DNA of 64,000 nt. It comes from Paenibacillus glycanilyticus. Its GTDB lineage: Bacteria; Bacillota; Bacilli; Paenibacillales; Paenibacillaceae. This document shows, in pieces, positions 1-7,395 of the stretch. A program made the translations under genes and the position numbers. Under the pieces are notes generated by a model, which saw only the letters and a list, made by a program, of their open reading frames with translations, was not told the DNA's origin and made no database searches. Numbering within the stretch: the stretch's first letter is position 1; every line of letters starts with the position of its first letter. Location of the stretch: positions 170,295 to 234,294 of the forward strand of contig NZ_JAMBNP010000010.1 in assembly GCF_023715145.1 (NCBI RefSeq), read 5' to 3'.

Positions 1-195
1 AAGAAAAACCTGGAAGATAGCGGAAGACAGACAATAGCTCAGTGTACAGCAGATTTTAATGTGCTCGTTGCGGATATTAAAGCCGAACTAACGAAGTATG
101 GCTACAGCGCTGATGAAATCATTGCGCAATTTACGGAACAGTTTAATTACGATATGGCACTAATTAAGAGTCTTGCTGGCGGTATGCTAGGTTAA
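1..195 (+). CDS. C-terminal fragment of an unidentified protein
   Basis: An open frame runs in from the left edge and stops at TAA 195, giving the last 64 residues of a protein that starts outside the window. The visible part is soluble and probably helical, with no membrane segment and no catalytic motif I recognise; it ends in KSLAGGMLG. A strong terminator follows 2 bases after the stop, which supports it being a real gene end. I cannot assign a family. Confidence 0.6.
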   Translation, partial: KKNLEDSGRQTIAQCTADFNVLVADIKAELTKYGYSADEIIAQFTEQFNYDMALIKSLAGGMLG

Positions 196-196
196 C

Positions 197-235
197 AAAA
201 ACTCCCCCGATGGCTTACGCCGTCGGGGGAGTTTT
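197..235 (+). terminator. Rho-independent terminator
   Basis: A near-perfect GC-rich stem (arms AACTCCCCCGA and TCGGGGGAGTT, extended by a GGC/GCC pair) has a short loop and ends in TTTTGTT. It closes the gene at the left edge. Confidence 0.9.
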
Positions 236-265
236 GTTATGTATAAGTTCTATGTATGTATGAGA

Positions 266-397
266 TTATCTGAACAGCCGCGAGCGCTTGTTGTTTCTGT
301 ATTTGTACCAGTAAACGCCGTTCTCGTCTTTGAATAATCGGATGCCTACCATCTTGAAGGGTGTCCAAACCTCGGAGAACATTAAATAACCAGCCAT
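266..397 (-). CDS. 43-residue small basic protein, unknown function
   Basis: ATG at 397 to TAA at 266 encodes 43 residues beginning MAGYLMFSEVWTPFKMVGIR and ending in a basic, aromatic tail (YWYKYRNNKRSRLFR). A strong AGGAGG site lies 9 bases upstream of this ATG; another ATG 10 bases further up is out of frame and too close to the site. A sigma-A promoter with a 17-bp spacer lies upstream at 447-475. The gene stands alone, facing the terminator of the preceding gene. The family is not recognised. Good initiation signals and a plausible composition make it likely real; the function is unknown. Confidence 0.6.
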   Translation of the reverse strand: MAGYLMFSEVWTPFKMVGIRLFKDENGVYWYKYRNNKRSRLFR

Positions 398-446
398 TCT
401 GCATAACCTCCTCTTAACAGATATCTAATCGTTTTCTTATATTTTT

Positions 447-475
447 ATAATACCAAAGAATGGATGATAAAACAA
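447..475 (-). promoter_or_regulatory. sigma-A promoter of the 43-residue gene
   Basis: On the minus strand TTGTTT (470-475) is followed after 17 bases by TATTAT (447-452), about 50 bases before the start codon. Both boxes match four to five of six consensus positions. Confidence 0.6.
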
Positions 476-633
476 ATAGTTTATAGGACTTTTATCTCAT
501 TTTTACATTACCTTAGTCTTGTTTTTTGAGGGAAAAACGGTAGATTTCCATTTCCTTCATGGATCTGATACAATAACAAACCAGAGAAAGAATGAGGGCG
601 GATCGGATATTGTCGAAGGAGTGTAGAGGAATA

Positions 634-1173
634 ATGCAGAAAAAGGATAGAAAATATTCTATAATATGGTTTTTTGTCGTATTTTGTTGGATTTTTTTCA
701 TATTTACATTATCATCTGAATCGTATAATCAACAGTCAATCAAGCCAACATTAAATAAATGGATAACAAAAGAGGAATTGGCGAGTAAGCTTCCTGATAC
801 TTCGATTACTTATCATGGCAGCACGGTAGTGGCGAAAGAGGATCCGTTCGGCTTCGTGGAGTTCTTCTTTCGCAAAGGAGCACACTTGTTTATGTATGCG
901 GTACTGGCAGTAGGGCTCTACATGCTGATCCGGAATCTGATGGCTCGCAGGCAGATGGTGCTACCGGTGATTATGTCGCTGATCCTAACGGGCGGAACGG
1001 CGGCGATGGATGAGAGGAATCAGTTAAGTTCGGTGGGGCGGACGGGGAATCCGACGGATGTGATCGTGGATCTGACCGGTGCCTGCGTTGGCCTGATTAT
1101 CTGTATCCTCATTAATTATTGGCTCGACCGCAGGCGCAACCGGCCGGAGTACCGGTTCGTGCGCAAGTTCTAA
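634..1173 (+). CDS. VanZ family membrane protein
   Basis: A 179-residue membrane protein. It has an N-terminal membrane segment (about residues 8-26), then a polar stretch, then the VanZ core with RKGAHLFMYAVLAV (about 85-98), two more membrane segments, and the DERNQLSSVGRTGNPTDVIVD signature (about 125-145) before the last membrane helix. The tail is basic. VanZ proteins are linked to teicoplanin resistance and envelope function, but the biochemical activity is not established. ATG 634 is chosen because GAGG/AAGGAG lies just upstream; an in-frame ATG at 592 has no clear ribosome site. It is monocistronic with its own terminator. Confidence 0.85.
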   Translation: MQKKDRKYSIIWFFVVFCWIFFIFTLSSESYNQQSIKPTLNKWITKEELASKLPDTSITYHGSTVVAKEDPFGFVEFFFRKGAHLFMYAVLAVGLYMLIRNLMARRQMVLPVIMSLILTGGTAAMDERNQLSSVGRTGNPTDVIVDLTGACVGLIICILINYWLDRRRNRPEYRFVRKF

Positions 1174-1190
1174 AGGTCGTAAAGGATAGA

Positions 1191-1230
1191 AACAGCCTTT
1201 CGCTGATTGAAGCGGAGGGCTGTTGTTTTT
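1191..1230 (+). terminator. Rho-independent terminator after the VanZ gene
   Basis: The arms AACAGCC and GGCTGTT, with an inner CGCT/AGCG pairing, are followed by GTTTTT. Confidence 0.75.
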
Positions 1231-1271
1231 GCCGGAAATGGTTATGCTGTGAATAAAGAATCTTCCGAGAG

Positions 1272-2732
1272 GTGTGTACGAGAGCAGTGAATGGTGCTAA
1301 TAACTTAACGCTTCATACCGATAAATATCAGATTAATATGATGTATGCCCATTGGAAGATGGGTACGGCAGAGGAAGGCGCCGTGTTCGAAGCGTTCTTT
1401 CGCAAGCTGCCGTTTGGCAATGGTTACGCGGTCTTCGCCGGGCTGGAGAGAATTGTGGAGTACATCCGTCATTTGTCCTTCGGGGAAGAGGAGCTTGCGT
1501 ATCTGGCGGAGCAGGAGGAGGATTACGATCTGGCCTTCCTGGAGGTTCTCCGGCAATTCCGCTTCAAGGGAACGCTGCACGCCGTAGAAGAGGGCTCGCT
1601 GGTTTTCCCGAATGAACCGATTATCCGGGTGGAAGGAACGATCTTCGAGACGCAGCTGGTGGAGACGGCGATTCTGAACTTCATGAACTACCAGACGCTG
1701 ATCGCAACCAAAGCCTCGCGGATCAAGCAGGTGGCGGCAGGCGATATTCTGCTGGAATTCGGGACGCGCCGGGCACAGGAAGCGGATGCGGCGGTCTGGG
1801 GAGCGCGTGCGGCTTATATTGCGGGCTTCCATGCGACGTCGAACATGCATGCCGGCATGATGTTTGGCATTCCGACGAAGGGAACGCATGCCCACTCCTG
1901 GGTGCAGGGGCATGAATCGGAGGAGGAGGCCTTCCTGGCGTATGCCAAAGCATTGCCCAACGGGGTGACGCTGTTAGTGGATACGTACGATACGCTGAAA
2001 AGCGGGGTGCCGAATGCGATTAAGGCAGCCCGTTACCTCGAGAGTATCGGCAAGCGCCTTGGCGGAATCCGGCTCGACAGCGGGGACCTTGCGTACCTGT
2101 CCAAGGAAGCCCGCAAGCTGCTTGATGCGGCGGGATTGCAGGATGCGAAGATCGTCGCTTCGAACGACCTGGACGAGACGCTGATCTTCAACCTGAAGGC
2201 GCAAGGCGCCAAGATCGATACGTGGGGTGTCGGCACGCAGCTTATTACGGCAGCCGATCAGCCATCGCTTGGCGGGGTGTACAAGCTGACCGCCCGCAAG
2301 TGCGGCGGGGATTACATACCGGTCATCAAGATCTCGGGCAATCCCGAGAAGGTATCCGCTCCCGGCAAGAAAGACTTGTACCGGATTATGAACAAGGCTA
2401 CGGGGCTTGCCGAGGCGGATTATATGACCTTGCATGAGGGGACGGATATCCGGCAAGGCGGGCGTATCAAGCTGTTTGATCCGGTTCACCCGTATATTCA
2501 TCGTTACATTAATGACTATGAAGCGGTGCCGCTGCTGAAGCCGATTGTGGTGGAAGGCGAGATCGTGTACAAGCTCCCGCCTCTCGAAGAGGTTCGCAGC
2601 TATCACGAGCGGCAACTCGGCCTATTTCGGCCGGAGCTGCTCCGCAAGCTGAACCCGGATCTGTATCCGGTTCATCTAAGCGAGCAGGCGTGGCAGCTGA
2701 AGATGGAGCTGATCAAGGCTCATCAGGAATAG
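1272..2732 (+). CDS. pncB: nicotinate phosphoribosyltransferase
   Basis: A 486-residue enzyme that makes nicotinate mononucleotide from nicotinic acid and PRPP in the NAD salvage (Preiss-Handler) pathway; cytosolic. The N-terminus (LTLHTDKYQINMMYAHW) and the central FGTRRAQ, SNMHAG and KGTHAHSW motifs are diagnostic of the family, as is IRLDSGDL near residue 265, and the length fits Gram-positive PncB. The start is uncertain: GTG 1272 gives the longest product but lies almost on the GAGAGG site, while GTG 1287 is in frame and about 14 bases downstream of it. No other NAD gene is adjacent. The codon use and GC content match the host average, unlike the following AT-rich block. Confidence 0.95.
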   Translation: MCTRAVNGANNLTLHTDKYQINMMYAHWKMGTAEEGAVFEAFFRKLPFGNGYAVFAGLERIVEYIRHLSFGEEELAYLAEQEEDYDLAFLEVLRQFRFKGTLHAVEEGSLVFPNEPIIRVEGTIFETQLVETAILNFMNYQTLIATKASRIKQVAAGDILLEFGTRRAQEADAAVWGARAAYIAGFHATSNMHAGMMFGIPTKGTHAHSWVQGHESEEEAFLAYAKALPNGVTLLVDTYDTLKSGVPNAIKAARYLESIGKRLGGIRLDSGDLAYLSKEARKLLDAAGLQDAKIVASNDLDETLIFNLKAQGAKIDTWGVGTQLITAADQPSLGGVYKLTARKCGGDYIPVIKISGNPEKVSAPGKKDLYRIMNKATGLAEADYMTLHEGTDIRQGGRIKLFDPVHPYIHRYINDYEAVPLLKPIVVEGEIVYKLPPLEEVRSYHERQLGLFRPELLRKLNPDLYPVHLSEQAWQLKMELIKAHQE

Positions 2733-2824
2733 TTGGCAGCATCGCCGTTTCATGCTGAATCCCCGCGCGAATTCATGTTGTTTGCGCGGTGTGGTTCATC
2801 GAGCAACTAGCTTGCCAGTCTGGA

Positions 2825-3169
2825 CTATACTTTTTTTACAAACTCGGATTTTAATTTCATGGCACCAAATCCGTCAATTTTGCAATCAATATCGTGATCA
2901 CCATCAACCAGGCGAATATTCTTTACTTTTGTGCCTATTTTAAGGACAGATGAACTCCCTTTAACTTTAAGATCTTTGATTATGGTCACGGTATCGCCAT
3001 CGCTTAATACATTCCCATTAGAATCTTTGATCACCTTGTTATCTTCGCCTATCTCTGTTTCCGATTCTGTTGACCACTCGTAACTACACTCCGGGCAAAT
3101 ATACAATCCTCCGTCTTCGTACGTGTATTCCGAGTTGCATTGAGGACAATTTGGACATTCCGCCATCAT
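2825..3169 (-). CDS. yjdM: YjdM (PhnA-type) zinc ribbon protein
   Basis: A 114-residue protein with an N-terminal zinc ribbon (CPNCPQC near residue 5, then CPEC near 25) and the C-terminal YjdM domain (DSNGNVLSDGDTVTIIKDLKVKG and later KIDGFGAMKLKSEFVKKV). The family was once called alkylphosphonate utilisation protein PhnA; it is not the phosphonoacetate hydrolase and its role is unclear. GGAG stands 7 bases before ATG 3169, with a second ATG directly after. It is the first gene of an AT-richer block that ends at about 6305. The next gene upstream on the same strand is 73 bases away, so the two could be cotranscribed. Confidence 0.9.
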   Translation of the reverse strand: MMAECPNCPQCNSEYTYEDGGLYICPECSYEWSTESETEIGEDNKVIKDSNGNVLSDGDTVTIIKDLKVKGSSSVLKIGTKVKNIRLVDGDHDIDCKIDGFGAMKLKSEFVKKV

Positions 3170-3242
3170 TTTTATTCTCCTTTCGATTCAAGCTGTTTCA
3201 TAGCCCTGGCGTTCTGACAAACCTGGATGCTGCCGATAATCG

Positions 3243-3878
3243 TTAAGCATTCGAGTTATTCAGATGATATTCGCGCAGTTCTTTTTGAAAACGTTGAAAC
3301 GGACTAGATAAAACTTTAATGTTTCTTTCGATTTTGATTCGCTTTTTAGGATCTTTCTTGCAATCATTCAATCGGTCAATATTTTTGTCAATTTTCTCCC
3401 GGAGCGTGATGATGAATCCTATCGCTATGTGTTTTGTTGCTATCTCTTGTAGATCGGTCGATAGGGCTTCACTCAGATTTCGAATCCTCCGCATGTGTAA
3501 CGGCTTCTCCACGAAAAAAAACTCTGGCGTGAAATCCTCGCGATAGTCTTGCCCAGGTACTTGTCTCCAAAAATCATTCCATTCCTTTAGGAGTCCTGTC
3601 TCATACAACAGGTATTTTAGAAATCCGCATAACCATGCCGTACAGCTTGTATTGCGTTTTTTACATCCAATTCCATTTGCAAGATGGTAACAACCATTAC
3701 AACAGGAACCCCCATTCATGATACAGACCTTGCAAATCAAATCGGATCCGGCCTCATATAAAGCATCAACGCCAATCTTGATGGCCGTTTGTCTACTCAT
3801 ATTGTTTTCTAAAGAGGTTAAATCGTAAAGTGACTGAGAATTGGTCTGTGATTGGTCTTTAGGATTAAAGCTTGGCAT
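3243..3878 (-). CDS. cysteine-rich soluble protein, unknown function
   Basis: A 211-residue protein with a dense cysteine cluster between residues about 48 and 88: CKVC, then CCNGC, then GCKKRNTSC and WLC. This spacing suggests a bound metal or iron-sulfur centre, loosely like YkgJ-type proteins, but I cannot name the family. The C-terminal half is highly charged, helical and lysine-rich (REKIDKNIDRLNDCKKDPKK). It is divergent from the arsR-like gene at 4060. A sigma-A promoter (3935-3963) precedes it, and a palindromic operator sits exactly over the expected start point, so repression by the neighbouring ArsR-type protein is inferred. The YjdM gene follows downstream. Confidence 0.75.
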   Translation of the reverse strand: MPSFNPKDQSQTNSQSLYDLTSLENNMSRQTAIKIGVDALYEAGSDLICKVCIMNGGSCCNGCYHLANGIGCKKRNTSCTAWLCGFLKYLLYETGLLKEWNDFWRQVPGQDYREDFTPEFFFVEKPLHMRRIRNLSEALSTDLQEIATKHIAIGFIITLREKIDKNIDRLNDCKKDPKKRIKIERNIKVLSSPFQRFQKELREYHLNNSNA

Positions 3879-3907
3879 TCGCCCTCACCTCTCACGCGAA
3901 AAATCAA

Positions 3908-3927
3908 ATATTCAAAAATTTGAATAT
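3908..3927. promoter_or_regulatory. ArsR-type palindromic operator (site 1)
   Basis: A 20-bp near-perfect palindrome (9 of 10 symmetric pairs). Read on the minus strand its first half is ATATTCAAAT. It begins at about +1 of the promoter for the cysteine-rich gene. The same ATATTCAAAT half-site occurs at the sulP promoter. AT-rich palindromes with TTCAA/TTGAA arms are typical ArsR/SmtB targets. Confidence 0.65.
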
Positions 3928-3934
3928 AAACAGC

Positions 3935-3963
3935 ATTATAATGCAGATACATCCAAATAACAA
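3935..3963 (-). promoter_or_regulatory. sigma-A promoter of the cysteine-rich gene
   Basis: On the minus strand TTGTTA (3958-3963), a 17-bp spacer, then a perfect TATAAT (3935-3940). The operator follows 7 bases downstream. Confidence 0.65.
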
Positions 3964-4001
3964 TTGATGCTCCGTTTATTCCTTAATCCACGAAGGATGA
4001 T

Positions 4002-4029
4002 TTGAAATGTGTTATTCTATTCATATATT
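4002..4029 (+). promoter_or_regulatory. sigma-A promoter of the arsR-like gene
   Basis: TTGAAA (4002-4007), a 16-bp spacer, and TATATT (4024-4029), placed about 30 bases before the start codon. No full copy of the ATATTCAAAT operator overlaps it. Confidence 0.55.
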
Positions 4030-4059
4030 TAAAAGTCCAGCTATTAAGGAGCATGTGCT

Positions 4060-4395
4060 ATGAACCAGCACCCAAATATTCAACAGTTTAAAGCCGACTT
4101 TTTTAAAGCGTTAGCTCACCCCATGAGAATTCGAATACTTGAGGTTCTAAGCGAAGGCGATAGGAACGTAAATGAATTACAACTTATTCTAGGCTCGGAA
4201 GGTTCTGCCGTTTCTCAGCAGCTGTCTGTCCTGCGAAATAGAAATGTTGTGAGTGGCATAAAGGATGGAACATCAGTGATATATTCATTAAGAGATCCGT
4301 TGATTAAGGAGTTGCTGATAGTTGCCAAGCAGATATTTGACAATCATCTCGTCGACGCTATTTCACTGCTTGAGGTCATTCGAAACGAGCAGTAA
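4060..4395 (+). CDS. ArsR/SmtB-type repressor
   Basis: A 111-residue winged-helix regulator. The core runs from residue 10 to 90: FFKALAHPMRIRILEVL, the recognition helix region EGSAVSQQLSVLRNRNVVSG, then the wing DGTSVIYSL. It contains no cysteine at all, so it lacks the classical metal thiolate sites of ArsR or CadC; the inducer is unknown and may be a non-metal anion or redox signal. AAGGAG lies 8 bases upstream of ATG 4060. Its likely targets are the divergent cysteine-rich gene and the downstream SulP permease, both of which carry matching operator half-sites at +1. A terminator separates it from sulP. Confidence 0.9.
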   Translation: MNQHPNIQQFKADFFKALAHPMRIRILEVLSEGDRNVNELQLILGSEGSAVSQQLSVLRNRNVVSGIKDGTSVIYSLRDPLIKELLIVAKQIFDNHLVDAISLLEVIRNEQ

Positions 4396-4400
4396 TCCAT

Positions 4401-4446
4401 AAAACAAGGGCATCCATGAGCCATTTAAAGGGAACCTTGTTTTTTC
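4401..4446 (+). terminator. terminator between the arsR-like gene and sulP
   Basis: AAACAAGG pairs with CCTTGTTT across a long loop and runs into TTTTTT. It makes sulP transcription depend on its own promoter. Confidence 0.65.
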
Positions 4447-4491
4447 CTTTTTTAAATGCGTGTTTTGGGCGATCAACTCGGATTTTTGCGG

Positions 4492-4544
4492 TTGACATTG
4501 TCGATTGCCAGGAGTACATTTTAAATATTCAAATAATCAAATAT
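4492..4544 (+). promoter_or_regulatory. sulP promoter with ArsR-type operator (site 2)
   Basis: TTGACA (4492-4497), a 17-bp spacer, and TACATT (4515-4520) form a strong sigma-A promoter. From about 4525 the sequence ATATTCAAAT followed by AATCAAATAT covers the expected start point. The first half is identical to site 1 at 3908-3927 and has the same placement relative to the promoter, so one repressor probably controls both. Confidence 0.7.
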
Positions 4545-4565
4545 ATAAGAATAGAAGGTACTCAT

Positions 4566-6305
4566 ATGAAATGGACGGGAAGATATAAGGATTATCATGC
4601 ATCCGCCTTTCGTAAGGATCTCATTTCGGGGCTAATAGTCGGAATTGTCGCCATTCCATTAGGGATGGCGTTTGCTATTGCCTCCGGAGTCAAGCCCGAG
4701 TATGGCATATATACTACTATCATTGCCGGTATTTTGATTTCTTTATTCGGAGGCTCCCGGTTTCAAATTGGCGGTCCTACCGGTGCCTTTATCCCGATTC
4801 TCTTCGCAATCGTCTTGCAGTATGGGTACGACAATTTATTGATTGCCGGATTGTTAGCAGGGATTATCCTTGTTTTCATGGGAGTATTCAAGCTTGGCGC
4901 ATGGATTAAATTTATCCCTCGTCCCGTAACGATAGGATTTACCGCAGGGGTTGCTGTCATCATTTTCAGCGGTCAAATCGCCAATTTTCTTGGACTTACC
5001 GGTATTGAAAAGCATGAGAATTTTTTGCCTAACATGAAAGAAATCGCGGTTCATCTAGCAACCTTTAATGTCTACAGCGTCGTTACTGCAGGAACTTGTT
5101 TGGCGGCTATTCTGCTTTCGCAGAGATTTCTACCCAAGATCCCTGGTTCATTAGTCGGGCTTGCGGTGTCAAGCGTTATCGCAACCTTGTTCTTCAAAGG
5201 ACATGTCGCAACGATTGGCTCTTCATTCGGAGTTATCTCGAGCGCGCTTCCCCAATTGCATTTCCCTGAAATAACTTGGGATCGAATAATTACATTGATT
5301 CAACCTGCGCTTATTATTGCGATGTTAGGGAGTATTGAGTCCTTGCTATCGGCAGTTGTAGCCGATGGAATGACCGGCACTCGACATAACAGCAACCGTG
5401 AGCTAATTGGGCAAGGCATTGCGAACATCGTGACACCTCTCTTTGGAGGAATCCCGGCGACTGGTGCTATTGCACGAACAGCAACCAACATTAAGAACGG
5501 GGCTGTATCGCCGCTTTCCGGCATCATGCATGGTATTGTCGTTTTACTTGTACTCCTTTTGTTTGCTCCATATGCTTCTAATATCCCGCTTGCCAGCATG
5601 GCTCCCATTCTGATGTTGGTTGCGTGGAATATGAGTGAGCGCAAAGAATTTACTCATGTTCTAAAATCGAAAACAAGCGATTCAATTGTGCTGCTGATCA
5701 CCTTTTTGCTAACCGTACTCACGAACCTGACAACAGCTGTTGAGGTCGGCTTAATTTTATCTATACTTCTGTTCGTTAAGCGAATGAGCGCATTATTGCT
5801 GGTAACCAAAGTACTACCCGATTTAACTGACAAACACGAAAAGGTGAAAGCGTACATGGTTAGCGAAGGGCATGATTGTCCTCAAATCAGCATGATCACC
5901 GTTGAAGGACCATTGTTCTTTGGAACCGCCAATATATTAGAAAAGTCAATTATCGACACGATCCACCTCAAACCCAAAGTTTTGATATTGCGTATGTCGA
6001 AAGTACCCTACATGGATACGACCGGCGAATCCAAGCTGGCTCAATTGGTCAAAGAAATCGAGATATTGGGCGGGATTGTTCTTTTTTCGGGAATTCAACT
6101 ACAAACTATGGAAGTATTGAAGAAAACGGGGCTGTATTCGCATATTGGAGCCGATCACTTTTTTGAGAATACGGGCGAGGCAATTGATTACGCATTAGTT
6201 CGTCTGGACCTCAACAAATGCATGGGCTGTAAACATTTTGCATTTCGCGAGTGCGAGACCATGTCGAATAGAAGTTCGACTAGAATGTTAGAGCAACATT
6301 TGTAA
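4566..6305 (+). CDS. SulP family anion permease with STAS domain
   Basis: A 579-residue integral membrane transporter of the SLC26/SulP family, which moves sulfate, bicarbonate or related anions. The N-terminus contains the family signature DLISGLIVGIVAIPLGMAFAIASGVKPEYGIY. About 10-14 membrane segments follow to residue 415, and a cytoplasmic STAS domain occupies about residues 435-545 (PKVLILRMSKVPYMDTTG). An unusual tail carries NKCMGCKHFAFREC, a three-cysteine cluster. ATG 4566 has AGAAGG upstream and matches family length; the open frame extends 150 bases further up through promoter and operator and should not be used. It is more AT-rich than the flanking genes. Substrate is not determined. 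Confidence 0.9.
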   Translation: MKWTGRYKDYHASAFRKDLISGLIVGIVAIPLGMAFAIASGVKPEYGIYTTIIAGILISLFGGSRFQIGGPTGAFIPILFAIVLQYGYDNLLIAGLLAGIILVFMGVFKLGAWIKFIPRPVTIGFTAGVAVIIFSGQIANFLGLTGIEKHENFLPNMKEIAVHLATFNVYSVVTAGTCLAAILLSQRFLPKIPGSLVGLAVSSVIATLFFKGHVATIGSSFGVISSALPQLHFPEITWDRIITLIQPALIIAMLGSIESLLSAVVADGMTGTRHNSNRELIGQGIANIVTPLFGGIPATGAIARTATNIKNGAVSPLSGIMHGIVVLLVLLLFAPYASNIPLASMAPILMLVAWNMSERKEFTHVLKSKTSDSIVLLITFLLTVLTNLTTAVEVGLILSILLFVKRMSALLLVTKVLPDLTDKHEKVKAYMVSEGHDCPQISMITVEGPLFFGTANILEKSIIDTIHLKPKVLILRMSKVPYMDTTGESKLAQLVKEIEILGGIVLFSGIQLQTMEVLKKTGLYSHIGADHFFENTGEAIDYALVRLDLNKCMGCKHFAFRECETMSNRSSTRMLEQHL

Positions 6306-6329
6306 TGGATTCAGGGATACTCCATTCTG

Positions 6330-7211
6330 TCAGCCATGCGAGAAGCGCTGGCGGTATTTGCGAGGGGAGATGCCCTCGTACTTGGCGAAGCAGGAGGTGA
6401 AGTAGGCGGCGGAGTTGAAGCCGACCTCTTCGGCCACCCTTGCGATCGTGTAGTTCGTCTGCAGGATCAGCAGCTTCGACTGCTGGATGCGGAAGCGCAG
6501 CAGGAAGTCGAACGGCGAGCAGCCAAACTCCTTCTGCATGCATCTGGCGATGTAGACCGGATGGAAGTTAATGCTCTCGCCAAGCTCCTGCGCCGTAATA
6601 TCCTCGCGGTAATGCTTCCTGAGGTAGGAGGCGGCAAGCTCCGCGCAATGCGCGGTTGGCGTAGAGCCCTGCATCTCGATGGAGGCGGACAGCTGCTCGA
6701 TAATCTCCTGGAACAGCACCTGCTGCTTCCAGCTGACGCTGCTCAGATGATTGCCGTGCCCCAGCTCCATCAGCTGCTGGATCTGCTCCACGATCTTGGC
6801 CGGCTGCAGCAGCCGGGTATATTGCGGAACCTGCTTAATGAAGGTTTGCGTAGTGAAGATTTGGGGATTTAAGCCATGCGGCTCCCTGCCCTGAATAATG
6901 CGCGGAGCATATTCCTCGGAAGCCGCCCATCGTCCCGTTGTCTGGAAGTGAACCCAGTAATAGGCGGAGGGCTCTTCGCATTCTTTTGTCGCGTAATGAT
7001 GATTGTCCGGCCCCAGGATCAGAGCCTCGCCAGCGCGCGCCTCGAACGTGGCATCGCCTTCCCCCATATAGAGACAGCCCTCCGTAACGACAAGCAGATC
7101 GAATACGCCAATCCGGTAACGGCTGGGATGCTTGAACCCGGCAGAAGCTTTGGTATAGCCCGATGCAATATAATGAGGAAGTGGCGGGACAGTAAAGTGA
7201 AACAACGTCAT
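6330..7211 (-). CDS. AraC family transcriptional regulator
   Basis: A 293-residue regulator with an N-terminal cupin-like sensing domain (about residues 1-150, including AGEALILGPDNHHYA) and a C-terminal pair of helix-turn-helix motifs (about 195-290) ending in the typical GISPRKYRQRF. AAGG lies upstream of ATG 7211. It converges with sulP on its left and is divergent from the MATE exporter gene on its right, with about 185 bases between, so it may regulate the exporter in response to a small molecule; that link is inference. Confidence 0.92.
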   Translation of the reverse strand: MTLFHFTVPPLPHYIASGYTKASAGFKHPSRYRIGVFDLLVVTEGCLYMGEGDATFEARAGEALILGPDNHHYATKECEEPSAYYWVHFQTTGRWAASEEYAPRIIQGREPHGLNPQIFTTQTFIKQVPQYTRLLQPAKIVEQIQQLMELGHGNHLSSVSWKQQVLFQEIIEQLSASIEMQGSTPTAHCAELAASYLRKHYREDITAQELGESINFHPVYIARCMQKEFGCSPFDFLLRFRIQQSKLLILQTNYTIARVAEEVGFNSAAYFTSCFAKYEGISPRKYRQRFSHG

Positions 7212-7395
7212 GGAAGCACCTTTTCATCCCCGTCATGGAGGTTTGAATTTTGAAAGTTTCGGTTGTAAAACTGATACAATATCCGAAGTATAGCATCTAT
7301 AATATGAAATTGACATCACTATTATAGAGGCGTATTGGGTTGCCGTTTACCATCAGCATCGGCTGCAGCATGTGTACGCACGGGAGGATTATAAA

